This document shows, in pieces, positions 1 to 16,280 of a DNA stretch of 64,000 nucleotides. Numbering within the stretch: the stretch's first letter is position 1; each line of letters begins with the position of its first letter. This stretch comes from Bettongia penicillata ogilbyi. Taxonomy: Eukaryota > Chordata > Mammalia > Diprotodontia > Potoroidae. The notes beneath the pieces were generated by a model. The model was not told the DNA's origin and ran no database searches. It was given only the letters and a program-made list of their open reading frames with translations. The stretch covers positions 2,646,704 through 2,710,703 of the forward strand of contig JAJHZJ010000336.1 of NCBI GenBank assembly GCA_023548195.1, in the 5' to 3' direction. The translations under genes and the position numbers were made by a program.

Positions 1-450
1 AGAATTAGCTACAGGACATCCAGGAGGAGAGAGGGAGCAGGCCATTCTGGAGATCAGAGGAGCAGTTAAGGCTGAAGAGGTATAGATTTGGAATCCTATG
101 TATACCGATGACACTTGAACTCTGGAAAGTTGTTGAGATTTTCAGCAGAGACTGACAAGGGATGGTCAGGATGGAAGAGAACCGGGAGAGAGCATCATCA
201 TGGAGCTAAGTGGGGAGAGAACCATCAACCCCATTAGCTGCTGAGAGGTCAGGGAGGAGGAAAGCTGCAGAAAAAGCCCCAGGAGGTATCATTCTGAGCA
301 GCCCAGACTGCAAAGGATTCAGAAGTGAAGGGGGTAGTGAGGACCTGGGAGAATCAATGAGAGCTCTTTCTTTAAGTTTGTCAGGGGATGGAAAGAGAGA
401 CATGAGACAGCCCCTTGGGGGCCAAGGGAGAGTTTTTTAACTTAGAGTAT
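1..450 (+). repeat. Ancient purine-rich interspersed repeat, 3' portion
   Basis: Resembles a widely dispersed ancient mammalian repeat with phrases such as GAGAGGTCAGGGAGGAGGAA, CAGACTGCAAAGGATTCAGA and a GGGAGAGTTTTTT end. I cannot name the family with certainty. Confidence 0.45.
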
Positions 451-1302
451 ATGTAAGTATGCATAGAGGCCTCAGGAAAGGGGCCAGTAGGGAGGGGAAG
501 AGAAAAGAGCAGGGAGAAAGGGAGAATGGGGTCAGAAGCACAGGTTGATCTTGGCATGGAGAAAGGCCACCTTTTCTTCAGAGAAAGGCATAAAGTAAAA
601 GAGGATGGGTAAAAACCTTCCTTGGTTTTTAGAGTTAGAGAGAGGGAGAAACTTGTGAATTTTTTTTTTCTTCAATAAAATAGGAGGTGAGAGGATCTGC
701 TTAAGACAAGAAGATATTAGGTACTTGAGAGATGAGAAGAAGAAGTCACGAAGGGACTGGAATAGAGAGTCAGTTAATGACAAATGCGTTTTGACTGCAC
801 ACTAGGGAGGTCCTGGTTGGGGATGAGATAATTTGAATTTGTAGTAGACCAAGTAAGTGAGTGAGGCGGTTAGACTTCCTCTAGTGCTGCTCTGCAGCTA
901 AGGATCATGAGCACAGAAAACAGAAGGCAGTGGAGCTCCAACATTTGGCAGGATGGGGGGGTCAGAGGAGTGGAGAGCAGAGGACAGTCTGTAGTTAAAC
1001 TGACCAACTCTAGAGGCTCTGGCCTGGGACACGAGGACTAAAGGCTGGACAGACTGGATGCTGTGGAAAGAAGGAAGTCTAGGGTCAGGTTTGAGGCAGT
1101 CTAGGAGGAGAAGGAAAGACAGAAGATTGTTCTCAGAGAGGAACATTTCTAAGTCCAGATTCGTGGAGGGGACTGGTTAAGAATGGAGACAAAATGTAGA
1201 AGAAGACTTGGCAAACTCTCTTGGCAAACTCTGACCACCTGTTTTTGTAGGACCCATAAATGGCTAAGAATATGGTGTTGTATTATGTTTTTTATTTTTA
1301 CA

Positions 1303-1368
1303 TTTTTTTAATAAATTTATTTATTTAACTTTTTACATTCATTTTCACAAATATTTTTACATTTTTTA
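1303..1368 (-). mobile_element. Short L1/HAL1-type 3' end
   Basis: TTTATTTAACTTTTTACATT and CATTTTCACAAATATT match the 3' end seen at 41058-41100 of the HAL1-like element in the same orientation. Very short 5'-truncated copy. Confidence 0.55.
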
Positions 1369-1584
1369 AAGTAAGGTTTTATTGTATTTTAAAATGTAAA
1401 AACCACTCTTGGCTCAAGGGGCCTACAAAAACAGGCTGTCAGAAGTAGTTTGCTGCCCTCTGACCTAGACTATGATTATCCCTGTGGATGGCCAATGGGT
1501 AATCTCCAAGAAGGCAGCTGGTGGTACAGTGGAGCACTATGTCCGTACATAGTGAATCTGAGCCCAAGGGAAGTCAGATTTGTA

Positions 1585-2960
1585 TTAGCTTACCAGCACA
1601 TTTATTCTTTATTTATTCGTTTATTCGTGCATTTATTGACCTACTATATGCCAAGCCTTTAGTTAAGCACTAGATGGCCTAATCCTTGTCCTCAAAGAAC
1701 TTATTTAATAAAGAAAAGACTTGTAAACATTATAACTGTGACCCAAGGGGGAATGTGATGAGAGTGTAGATGGCATCTGACCAAAGAACTAGGAGAGATT
1801 TGATGGGAGAGAGCTTGCTTTCAGCTGAGGGAGATGAGAGAACACTTCATGAAGGAGGTGGCCCTTGAACTAGGCCTTAAAGAAGAGGCTTCATTGGGTA
1901 GAGATGGAAGGGGAATAAGGGCAGCTAGGTGGCACAGTAGATGGAGCTCCAGGTCTAGATTCAGATTAATTTTCATGAGTTCAAATCTTAATAGCAGTGT
2001 GACCCCGGGCAAGTCACTTAAACCCTGCTTGCCTCAGTTTCCTTATCTGTAAAAATGAGCTGGAGAAGTAAATGACCAAACACATCAGTGTCTTTGCCAA
2101 GAAAACCCCAAATGGGGTCGTGCAGAGTTAGATGTGACTGAAATGACTGAACCAACAGTAGAAGGAGGGGAATGTGTTCCATTCATGCATGGGATGTGGC
2201 ATGAATAAAGGGACAGAAATAGGAGACCACAATGGGAGAGAGAAGGGAGTTCAGCTTGACTGGATTAGAGTATGTGAAGAGTAGTGGGATGAGACAAGGC
2301 TGGCCTTAGTTGAAGCCAGGCTGGCGAAGTTACCCTGGATTACACAAGGAGTGTGTTGCCACTCCAAGGTTTCGAATAGGCAGGTGATGTGATATCAGAA
2401 GAGTGCCCCGGCAGCGCTGTGCAGAATAGCCTAGGGAGGGCCAGGCAAGACGCAGCAAGGAAAGAGAAGAGATGAGGGCCTGGACAGGGACAGGGGCATC
2501 AGGATTGGAAAGATAGAGGGACAAAGGTGAGACACTAGGCAGACATTCTGCAGGACTTGGGGACTGTTCGGCTGTAGGAAGGGCAAGAAGGGACAGCTGA
2601 AGATGACTGAGCTTTCGATAAAACTAAAGGGTTGAGGGTGTCATCCACAGACAGAGAAGCTGGGGAGGAGCAAATTTAGGGGGGAAGATGAAGGCCCTTT
2701 TTGGACATGTTAATTTTAAACTGCTGAGTGGATATCCCGTTGGAGATGCAGTGCCTTAGGGAAGGATGGCAGAAGGAACACAGGCTGGTGAATTAGGTGC
2801 ATACAGATGGTGAAGTCATCAAGGAGGTGTGAGCGTAGAGAACACAGGGAAGGCTCAAGGAGAGGACTAGTGACAGAGACCTAGGAGGGATCCATCAGGA
2901 GAGACTGAGGGACACCAGTGCTGCAGAAAGAGCCAGGAGGATGGCTGCCTTTCCGGGGGC
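1585..2960 (+). repeat. Ancient interspersed repeat split by a SINE
   Basis: Opens with CATTTATTGACCTACTATAT, continues through ACTTCATGAAGGAGGTGGCC, then after the SINE GTGTTCCATTCATGCATGGG and TTTTTGGACATGTTAATTTT. The order of these phrases matches an ancient repeat found in many mammals. Related pieces lie at 31237-31350, 31610-31970, 32870-33110 and 33600-33760. Confidence 0.5.
1920..2158 (+). mobile_element. Marsupial tRNA-derived SINE
   Basis: Starts GCAGCTAGGTGGCACAGTAG (A-box region), carries GTGTGACCCCGGGCAAGTCA and CTCAGTTTCCTTATCTGTAA, and ends with AAGAAAACCCCAAATGGGGT and a GTGACTGAAATGACTGAA tail. Full-length, sense, inserted in an older repeat. Confidence 0.9.
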
Positions 2961-3133
2961 CTCTTGGCAGGGGTTAAGAGCGGCTGTGCTGCACGTCAGC
3001 CCCAGGCTTTGTTTTTTGTTCTTTGCTGTACTTTCTTCATCTCAATTTTAGCAGCAGCTTGAAAATTGATGCTTCTCCTTTTTCTGTATAAATGATCTAA
3101 AACATTTTCCTTTTCTGTTCCGACTCTACCTAG

Positions 3134-6734
<3,601 letters not shown>

Positions 6735-7900
6735 GAAAAGAGGAATCAAGAAAATAATGGCCTGTCCAGTGAACCAGTTCTGGCGGGGCTCAGCAGGAGT
6801 GGGGGAGGGACCCCGTTTGAGTTCTTGGTGGCCTTTGGAGTGGGGGGGACCCCACCAAAGATACATCTGGAAAGTTTCTGAAGACTTAAAACTATTCTAA
6901 TCATAGTGAGCCTTGTTTTAGTTTTCTGTATCTGCAGTCTTTGCAGACAGTTCAAATTCCAGCAGAGTCTGTTTACAAGAACGGAGAGTGAATTCAGAAC
7001 CAACTGCATGTGGGCGGCTCCCTCCTAGTGCTGGTTATGATGCTGCCCCCTTGTCCTTTCCATTAATGATGTGTTACTTTGGTTTCTATCTGAATAACTG
7101 GACAGCCATGGAGGGTTGTGGGAGGGGAGGATGAGCCAGAGCGGGGGAGGTGGCTAGTCTGAAGATGCTGCATGTGAGTACATCATGCAGCTACTCCAGA
7201 CCTGTCCTTGTCAGTGCATTACACAGTATTGTATATCAGTAAGGAAATATGTTTTTTTTCTAATACCAAACCAAATTTAGTCCTTTGCAAAGCACAAGTT
7301 TTCCTTTCTAAGCTTTTCAACGTCCTGAATGGCTCCAAGTCAGTAGCTTCGAAACGCTTCTTGTCTGTGTTCTAGGTTTGGTTTGGTAGAGCTTCCTAAT
7401 TTTCAGCACCTGACATGGGTTGCCTGTGTCCTGTTCTGCTTCCAACACTCACGTTTGCACCCTGACAGCACAGAAGCCAACTCTTTCTCCAAAGATGTTT
7501 TACAAGCAGTCTGAAAAACTCCCAGCCCAAACAATGCAACAACCCCTAGAAATGGGCAGGGAAGACTCCTTGTCTGTCCCAACATGTGAAATCAGTGACA
7601 TGAGCGGTGGATGTGCCCAGGGCACAATCAGTGTAGACATGCCCCACTATTCCAGAATGAAACGTGTTACTGATTTGTCAAACAAGTATAAATCACTACT
7701 CACTGCACCCTCAGGGTGTCCCCCACAGCAGCTCATTGTCCCCGGCAGATGCAGAGGGGCCTTGTTAACAATAAGAGTCTGTTTTTTGTTTTAATCTTCT
7801 CTGCTTTTATTTTTCTTCCAATCTTCTGTCAGTAGTCAGCAGGGGAGGATAATGGGGTTAGCATCTCTAGAATTCAATAAAGTGTAATGTTTCTAATAAT
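6735..7900 (+). other. NT5C2: NT5C2 3' UTR
   Basis: Follows the TAA directly and is free of recognisable interspersed repeats. It ends a short distance after an AATAAA at 7876-7881. The extent is inferred from the signal; the exact cleavage site is not visible. ORFs inside it (for example 7420-7794) have no coding character. Confidence 0.8.
7876..7881 (+). terminator. NT5C2: NT5C2 poly(A) signal AATAAA
   Basis: Canonical AATAAA about 1.14 kb after the stop codon, followed by T/GT-rich sequence (AGTGTAATGTTTC). It is the first canonical hexamer after the stop in otherwise repeat-free sequence. A second AATAAA at 10181-10186 could serve a longer form but lies beyond a SINE. Confidence 0.75.
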
Positions 7901-8296
7901 GATGACTTTGACCCTTTCATATAGTAATAACTGAATGTCTCCAGGTACATTTTAGCTTTGACATAGTGACATCCATGTTTTGACACAATCAGATTTCAAA
8001 GGGTACATATGACAAAGGAAATGCTAAGTGTGTACAGAGATGTGCCAACGCCTTTTGATGATGTAGAACCTCTGCTGCCACAGGTTATACTTGTTCACCA
8101 AGGATTTCTTTGCCTACATAGACGTGCTCTTTGCTAGTAACCAATATGGATTATTTTGAACCTTTGTAAATTTTTATAAAAAGGAAGAAAATTAGAAAAA
8201 TTGTTGTAAATGTGAAAGCAGGCAACTGTGAAAGGTGAGAACGAATGCACAAGGGCAGGCGGCTGTCTACGTTTCCTAGTTTTAGATAGAGTATGT

Positions 8297-8530
8297 TGTT
8301 CAGTAGTTTTCGGTCATGTCGGACTCTTTGTGATCTCGTTTGGGGTTTTCATGGCAAAGATACAGAAGTGATTTTCCATTTCCTTCTTCAGCTCGCATTA
8401 CAAATGAGGAAGCTGTGAAACAAACATGTTTAAGTGTTTTTCCCAGGCTCACCTAGCTAGTGTCTGAGGCCAGATTTGAACTTGGGAAGATGAATCCCTG
8501 CTCTCTCCACTGCACCACCTAGCTGCCCCG
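8297..8530 (-). mobile_element. Marsupial tRNA-derived SINE, antisense
   Basis: Antisense copy ending CACCACCTAGCTGCCCC. Flanking TAGAGTATGT (8287-8296) and TAGAGTGTGT (about 8532) look like a target-site duplication with one change. Confidence 0.88.
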
Positions 8531-9494
8531 TTAGAGTGTGTGGGAGTCACCAAAGTCAGACAGTTTCTACAAATAATAGAGAAGTAAAACTGTACCTAAA
8601 GTACAAGAGAGACTCTATAGTTTTATACTAGAATTGCATTTTTGCATTTATAGTACCTTATTCATTAGAACAAGAACTTTCTTTTTGCCTTTTAACTTCT
8701 TACACTGTCGATTAGAGCATTATTAGTATTAAGCTTTTCTTGTTTTTTCTACCAAACTTACTACTGATTGAGATGAGCCCTTGGCAGCCAGTAGGTACCC
8801 TGTGTTGAGAAATGGAAACAATCAGAACATTTCAGTGTACTAGGTCAAGGAGTCTGAAGGAAGATGGCTCTGCCAAATCACTGCCCCTTGACAGCCTGAT
8901 GCCTCTTTGGTCTGTGCTCCCTTTATGGAAGGGGGAGGTGCGTGCAGCCAGATGGGGTTTCTGCATTCTCTTCTCTGCGTCTGGTAAGGCACCTGAACCT
9001 TTCCTGGACTCTAGAGTGACAGTGTTTGGTGGAGGTGGCAGTCCACAGGCTTCTGAAAACATAGCTGCTTATTTGAAGCTTTTGTTTGGTCATTTCACCG
9101 GAATCTCAGGTGCACCCCTTTCCCTAACGAGAACCAAAAGATGTTAGATAGACTAAACATATCATGGCGCATATCTCATACCTACCAACTGTTTCTGAAA
9201 ATCTCCAGCAGCTGCTTAGAGGGAAAAAACCAAAACTTCTTGCATTTGTCAGGAGGAGAATGGTGATTTCTGAGTGGAGAAAAGCAGTTGGGTTCTGTGC
9301 TTTCCAGGTGATCAAAGCAATTATTAAGTTCTGATTGTTATATTTCAACAAAGTCCTTAATTTATTAAACTAAGAAAAATTAATGCCCAAGTTGCTGTTC
9401 TTCAGAACTCTTTGTCTTGTCACAACTATTGATACCAAAGGCCCCAGTGTGGGACAGTAGAAGGAACCCCAAAGGTGGAGACAAAAGCCCTTGG

Positions 9495-9625
9495 CTCAAC
9501 CCATCACTTGCTGTGTCTGTCACACTTTACTCAGCTTCTGTGACCGTCCTTTTCCTTATCTGTGAAAGGAGTAGCCTGGATTCCATGATCTCTCTTCTAA
9601 GCTCCATTTGAAACACCCAAGTCTA
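9495..9625 (+). mobile_element. Weak MIR-like relic
   Basis: TTTTCCTTATCTGTGAAAGG and a CCATGATCTCTCTTCTAAGC end in MIR-like order; degraded. Confidence 0.45.
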
Positions 9626-11859
9626 GAAGGCTCTACCATAAGAATTAGGTTAGGCTTATACAGACCCTTGACAGATAAACTGATGCTGCTCAGAGGAAAA
9701 GTTAGACATGAGCTTCGAAAAAGTCCTTTGACCATGTTTAGTGATTTCCAACTCAAGTTTATTTAAGAAATACTTTGTCGACAACTCTAAAGTCGCCACG
9801 GTTTTTATAGGACCAACAGGGAATCCTAAAATACTTTGTCTTTGACCACAAATAGCCCGATTGCAAACAAAGAATATATTTAGGACTGTGCCAATGAGGC
9901 TGGGACTTTGTCTGGATTCTGAATTATGGAAACTATTTAACCTCAATTTGGTGGTGAATGGGAAAGTGACACGTATGACCCAGAACATACATACAGTCAC
10001 TGCTGTAATGTTAAAGAACAAATCTCTCGAGGGAAAGAAAGGATGGGATTGTTCTTCGTGGACATGACGACCAGGGTCAGTGTCATGACCATTCTTCTCC
10101 CCCACCCTGTAGGCAGTAAGTGTCAAGGTCTTTAAATCTAATCTCCGGTTTTATTTTCTCTCTAAGTCAAAATCATGTACAATAAAGACTTCAGTAAAGT
10201 TTTGTGTTGAATGGAAATTTACAAGGTTTCTTGATACTAGACACAGATCTAGAAGGTAGTCTTATTTCTTGGAAGAGAGAATTCCCCCCCCCCACACACA
10301 AAAAAAACCTAAATCTTAAAAGGCAAGACGAAGTATATTCTTGGTCTCTAATCAAACCTACAAACATGATTTGGTGGTTTAGCCACTAGTTCTGATATCA
10401 GATGGTGAAAACTCATGAGCAGAGGGCATGAATTAGCAATGCTGACTGACCTCCTGAGTTAAAGCTGCATGCTCCACATATGTAGGGAGGCTTGATGCAC
10501 AAAACGCGGTAGACTGCAGGGAAGGAGGAACTGCATACTGATTGTAGGAGAGCCAGAGCAGTGACACCCAAAACTGAGTCCCCCCAATCAATTCACCGGG
10601 CACAGCATCTATCCCCTCCTGCCAGGCTACATGGAAGGAATGTGGAACGGCCCAAGCAGTTCTTTGTATTCCTAAAGTTACATGTGTTTTGTCCAACAAA
10701 AGTATCCTCTAAATATCAAAGAGAAATTTGTTAATAAGTTCCCTCATATTGAATTCACCCAAGATGAAGAAGCAAAAGTTCTTTACAAGCCTGAGGATTT
10801 CGTCCCAAGTTTCCATACCCTGTTGTGCTGTAATCCTCCATGCTCCATCATACAACTATTTAAAACAATATGATCCTCCCTTTTCTCTAACTTCAGTTTC
10901 TCATACATTAAGACTTTACCCAAGGGGATAACATTTCAGATTCTAAATTAGATACACATAGTTCTCCAAATGTTCTGTCCTCCCAGGGTTCCCTTCCTAC
11001 ATTTTGTCTAGACAAACTGTGTAAGTACAGTCTTCCCACACACTGAATATTAAGCTGTATAAATTCTTTCCATAGAAGATGGCATTACAGGCTTCCCGAG
11101 TCATGTGGGATACTGAGATATTTCCAAGTAGGACTTTTAAAGTAAAACTTAAGGAAAAAATGTGACAGTTCTGAAAGCTAGCTCTCCCTTTTACCCATGA
11201 GGCCGCTTCTGAGGGACTGGTACAAAGGTGGCTATTTTAAAACAAGCTCAGTGGTTCCGTCTTAAGCTCTCCATCACCATTTTCTCTGACTTACCCAGAA
11301 TCAGTGTTGCTCATCAGGAGGCATTGTGGGAAGGAACATGGCTCAGGCTAACCTAACACTTGATAGCTGTCATACTGGCCTACATATAAGTACTCATAGA
11401 GTGCTTTAAAGTTAGCAAAACGTTTTCCTCCCTACTACTGGTAGATAGTACAAAAGGAGCATTTATATTTTATGAACATTGACAGCCTTGAACTAATTTA
11501 CTCTGGTGAATGCATGATGGAGTCAGGTTCCAGTCTTCTTTCTGAAGCTAAAAGAACCTCAGATAAGGCCACTGCTTACAGAACATCATCCCCAGCATTT
11601 CCTCAAAACTTAAGATTGCTGGCTGTCTATCCCAGACACGTTTGGGCACAATCAACTATTAGAATCTTGCCATGCTGACTTGGCTTTTACATTTCCTGGG
11701 TTTTCCTGGAAAGCTCTGTAAACATGAAGAATCCTGCCCAGGTCCTGAGACCACTTAGCCTTCAAGGTGATTGGAAAAGGAAAATGGGTAGACATCAATG
11801 TTTGCGGAAGTCCTGTTGGAGGAAAATGATGAAACCAAGATACAAAGAAAGCAAAAGTA

Positions 11860-11865
11860 TTTATT
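11860..11865 (-). terminator. CNNM2: Candidate CNNM2 distal poly(A) signal
   Basis: TTTATT on the + strand reads AATAAA on the minus strand. Minus-strand sequence beyond it is T/GT-rich (TTTGTATCTTGGTTTC), as expected of a downstream element. It is the last of two signals in the cluster before repeat-bearing intergenic DNA. Confidence 0.5.
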
Positions 11866-11917
11866 AGCCATTCAACATAATTCAACTGTTTTCGGCTTTT
11901 TAATTAGGAATCATCTC

Positions 11918-11923
11918 TTTATT
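11918..11923 (-). terminator. CNNM2: Candidate CNNM2 poly(A) signal, upstream of the pair
   Basis: Second minus-strand AATAAA, 58 bp before the distal one. Either could be used; the sequence alone does not decide. Confidence 0.45.
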
Positions 11924-14900
11924 AAAGTCAATCAATACCTTTCAAAAAGTATAAAAGGACAATCTCCAGAAACCAACTCTAAGTCACTCTTTTTGTTCCG
12001 ATCACTTTCACCAAAGAATCTTTGATTGATTTGGGTTCCACCATTAGATGTGCTGAGATGAAAAGATGTGCTGGGAGGGAGCATCTGGTCTCCGGAACCA
12101 ACCTTGTCTCACCACCTCCCCAAAAGCACATGATAAAGCTTAGAAAGGAACTGACAACTCTGGGCACCCCCGGATACAAAGGAACATCAGAGGCATCGCA
12201 GTAGTTGTCCTCACAGTTAAAAAAATCACTTCCTCCATTCCCCTTGACACGTTTCCTGAGTCGATCTTGGAACCAGACAAAAATGACTGAGAAAGCACCA
12301 GCCAGAGGGGGCAGGCTCACCATGAAAAGGAAAAGGGGGACAAATAGCCTCCAGAAAAGATTTCATTGGTGCACAAATCTGCCAGAAAAGAGAATGAGGA
12401 CAAGACTGGGGTATGGGGCTGAATCTAAGTGAGGCAAAGCCACCAGCTCTTCTTAGGAAGAGGTCTCCAACCACAGGACAAATGGAAATCAAATGTAGCA
12501 GACTGCAAAGAATGGAGGTGATTAATACAGGACAGCAGGGAAAGGAATGGGCAGCAACAAAAAACTGGATTCTTTAGGGAGAATGTCATCTGAAACCCAG
12601 ACAGATGAAAAGAGATGGACCAGAGGATGCCAGGAAGGTAAGCTCCACAGTCAGTCCTATGGGGGCTCTTGAAGATGCAAATAGGAAAACTTTCAGCAGG
12701 CTTAAGTCATGAGAGCAGAAAGGGTGTAAGGAAGCAATTTAAGAAATAGAAAAGGAGGGATGAAACAAGGACACGAGGTCAGGCAGCATGTTGCAGACAG
12801 GATTATGAAGACCACAAGGGCTGATGACCCAGGGAATCGTTTTCGGTTTTGGTTTCCCAAAGTGCGCCCTGAGTGCCCCCATCACCTGCTGCTGCCCTGC
12901 CCTGGCCTTCTTCTGATTCAGTAAGTGAGCCTCAGGGTCCATTCCTCCATCCAACCTTCTTCCTTCCTCTGTACAGATGGTTCAGAGGGAGAGGGCAAAT
13001 CAAACCCAATCAGATCTAAGTGCACAGAGTGGCCCAACAGAGCTCAGGGTTCTGTAGAACTCTGAGAAGCTCAAGCAGAGCCACATGTCCAGATCAGCAC
13101 CGGGTGGCAGAGTGAGAGAGCGGCATGGACTCTACAATGTTACTAAGAAGGCTGGGATCACATTCACCAGACTTGGAGGCAAGTGAGCAGCACTGCCAGG
13201 GAACTGCCAAACTGACTGGCTGTCAGGAAAGCTGAGCAGAACATGGAGAGGAGTTGGGATGAAAAATACATGGTTTTAGCATCCTGTGGAACAGGCAACA
13301 ACACATAGCCACTGGAAAATTGAACAGAAAATCACCATTTTATCTAAAAAGAATAAAACCCTTTTTAAACAAATCACAAAATATACAAATAAATCAGTAC
13401 AAAATAAATAGGAGAGATTGTAAATCTACAACATCATTTGAATTATAAAATGCATTCATTATGACAATCAACTTATGAAATGTATACACATCATCCAACA
13501 CTGTCATTGTGCTTAGTCAGGTTTATGGATACAGTCCCAAATACTGGATTCAGAAGCCTCCATCTCAGAAAAGCACATAATATACACTATGATACAATGA
13601 ACAAAGACCAGAGTATGAGTATCAGACCCTAGGAAGGATCCTCTCTAACGGCCAAGGCAGCCTGCACTGGCCACCCTGAGCTGACAAGGGAATGGTCACT
13701 GGGAAAATGGGTACCTCAAAATCAAAGAAAAAGGCATTTTAAGATCCCAGATGGAGCAAGGCAGCTTCCATGATCCAGACAGATTCTGCAATCTGAAGTT
13801 GGAAAATGGAGGCAATTCCGGTTTGAGGCCTGGCACTCGGCAGAGGAAATTAAAGGTAAGCCTGTCCAGCACAGCCAGGAGGGGTGAGGCAGATTGCCAG
13901 TATCCCCAGGGTTTAGGCTTCTTGGTTACCAGTGGAATAAAGCATCATAATTTTTCCTCCTCCATCCTCATCATGCTTCTCTCTTGGTCATTCCCCCACC
14001 AGCCTTTCAACTCCCCAAATCATTCCCAGCTAAGTTACCTTGACTGCAATGCCAGAGTTTCTTCCACTGAACCTCAATCCACCCCAGCCCCTAGACTCTG
14101 AAAGCAGTCCAAAAGATGTGCTCCAAGTTTGGGATCTAACCTAAGAGTAGCTCCCTGAAGGGGAAGAAAGAAAGCACAGAATTTTGTTCTTTCCAGTGCC
14201 CTGAACCATCCCTCTGCAGCAAGGGGAGACACCCAGGAATTGCCTCTTGAGTAGTCAGTGGGAGATAATTCCCCACTGCATCAAACGGTTTCCACCAATC
14301 ACTACTGAGGTCTCCTAATGAGGCAATGTAGCCTGCAAGATTGAGGCACAGTCTCCATCCTCAACATGTGTTCCTAGAAGAAAGGGCATAGAAGATCCTG
14401 GGGTCAAGTTGATGGGGGCAAAATTAGGGTATGATTTCCCTTCCTGTCTAATGAGATAGCAAAATCCTAGATTCAAGATATAAGGGCTACAAATCAGATA
14501 GGATTTCTCACCTTAGACTGTGTAAGAAAGCAGGAAGGATGTATTTACATGATAATAAATAACAATAATAATATAAAATAAAGCATATACAGTTTGAGGA
14601 TTTAAAGGACTCCAGGAATAAGAAAAGTCATTACTCCACCCCCAACCTCCAGGGTCTAAAGTTTAGACTTCAGAAAGGATTTCAAACCCTTTCACAACTG
14701 ACCTTGGCACACAGCAATGATGACATTTGAAGATGAAGATGAAGCCCGACTGGACATAAGGCTACCCATGGGAATAAAAGGACAAGGACCTCACGGACTG
14801 TTCTCACCTCCCCCCAGTCTTTGGAGGCATCTTAGAGACCATCTGTTTAAAGGCAAAGTTGGGGTGGCAGATGTGAACTGCCTCTATAACTAATTCAAAG

Positions 14901-16236
14901 CAGACTCCATTGATGGTATCCAATTCCATCCTCTGGAAAAGTCACAGTCCTCAGGTGTCACATGATTCTTCCCACTCCCTTTCCCTTCCTGACATCATTC
15001 AGTAGTTTTACCCAGGCAGATTCTTGGCAGGATCAGTAAGAACCGAGTCTCTAGAACTTGTAGAACAGATCTGGTTCCAGAAGGGTGCCTATCAGCACTC
15101 CCTATATATCCTATTAACCGTGCAGCTCTGACTACAACCCTTTGCACCATTAGTCTAATCTTGTGAGGGGGTACGAATGTCTGTGCAAGAACAGATATAT
15201 ATCCCAAACATCAGCTGTCTGTTTGTAGACTTTGTTTCTATAACAGTTCAGCACAATTTAGTTTCCATCTGATAATTAAAACAGAATTCTGCTAATGTAG
15301 GCAGCACCAGCATGACAGTGTGCATAGCTGAGTTGACACCTCAAAGACCAGAGGAGTGAGTTCCCTACATGAGAGAAAAGGGAGAAGATGGTCTAAGTAC
15401 TGCAGCCAAGTTTCCTCTCTGGAAAAACTACCAGGAGGTAATTCCTCCTCTCCAGGACCAACTTCAGAAGCCCAACAGCCTCTTCTCAGCCAATGGACTA
15501 GCATTGGCAGTCTGGAAAGATGGCTGGCAGAAGTTCTCTGGGAAGTGACCCTTGAGGCAGATGGACAGAGCGAGAAAAGAGGCTGAAGGGAATTCAACAT
15601 TTCCTCCTCCCCGCTTAGTCTTTCCTTCCAGACAGAAATCTACAAAGCACCAAAGTTGCACACATAATGGGTTCTTCCCTTCGGAGCCTTAAAAGACTGT
15701 TCACAGGAAGAGGAAGCCTCTCCTAAGAAGAGAAAAAGGAGAGTAGAGGGTGACCCCTGGATTGAGTTATGGGAAGCTCCTTCCTCATATAGGCTTGGCA
15801 GTGGGATAACTTTCACTGCTCAAAATGAGGGGTGCAGAATAAACGTTGATTTAGAAGATTTTTCTAAATTTAGCTTCCAAATCAACTTTGCTGAAGAGAA
15901 TGGAAATTGTGATTAAAACCTGGACTTATAAGAAATTCCTCCAAGTAGGATCCAACTTAAAAAATCTGACTGTGAATCTCCTTCCTAACCATGTAATGTA
16001 ACCTTAACATATGCCAAGAATCTCCACCAATTTAACCCAAACCCCAGACTCTGGAGAGTTAAAGTGACAGGAGAAAAACCGAATGGAGGGAAATTTGTTT
16101 ACCCAGAGCTTTATGGTTAAGTAAAAGGTTTAAGGCAGAAAAATTTTCTTAGTGATAAAAACCAGACTTGGAAGACTTACTTGAGAATCTAGGGTCATCC
16201 TCTGCCAAAATACATATTAATTCATTCATTTATCCA

Positions 16237-16280
<44 letters not shown>
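16237..16280. repeat. Compound (CT)n(AC)10 repeat
   Basis: A CT run then an AC run of 20 bp, within the inferred CNNM2 3' UTR. Confidence 0.95.

Larger units (their letters stand above)
1..3133 (+). other. NT5C2: NT5C2 intron (partial) with ancient repeats and a SINE
   Basis: No exon is recognised here; the preceding NT5C2 exon must lie before position 1. Positions 1-450 and about 1585-2960 look like fragments of one purine-rich ancient interspersed repeat (separate entries). A short L1-type 3' end lies near 1300-1370 and a SINE at 1920-2158. The short ORFs are not coding-like. About 450-1300 shows nothing recognisable apart from purine-rich composition. Confidence 0.7.
7901..11830. other. 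Intergenic gap between convergent NT5C2 and CNNM2 ends
   Basis: About 3.9 kb between the inferred 3' ends. It holds a minus-strand SINE (8297-8530), a weak MIR-like piece (about 9495-9625), a C-run and A-run (10285-10310) and a + strand AATAAA at 10181. No gene, RNA gene or conserved domain is recognised. The 156-codon minus-strand ORF at 9656-10126 has no recognisable motif. Confidence 0.6.

Noticed and set aside
9656..10126. 156-codon minus-strand ORF in the intergenic gap
   Set aside because: No recognisable domain, no splice or promoter context, and an ordinary length for AT-rich intergenic DNA. It overlaps no conserved peptide I know.
13751..14101. 116-codon + strand ORF in the repeat-free stretch
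   Set aside because: No domain or codon signature; lies in the inferred CNNM2 3' UTR on the opposite strand.
16237..16280. Possible CRISPR or other regular array
   Set aside because: Plain dinucleotide repeat; no spaced direct repeats anywhere in the window.
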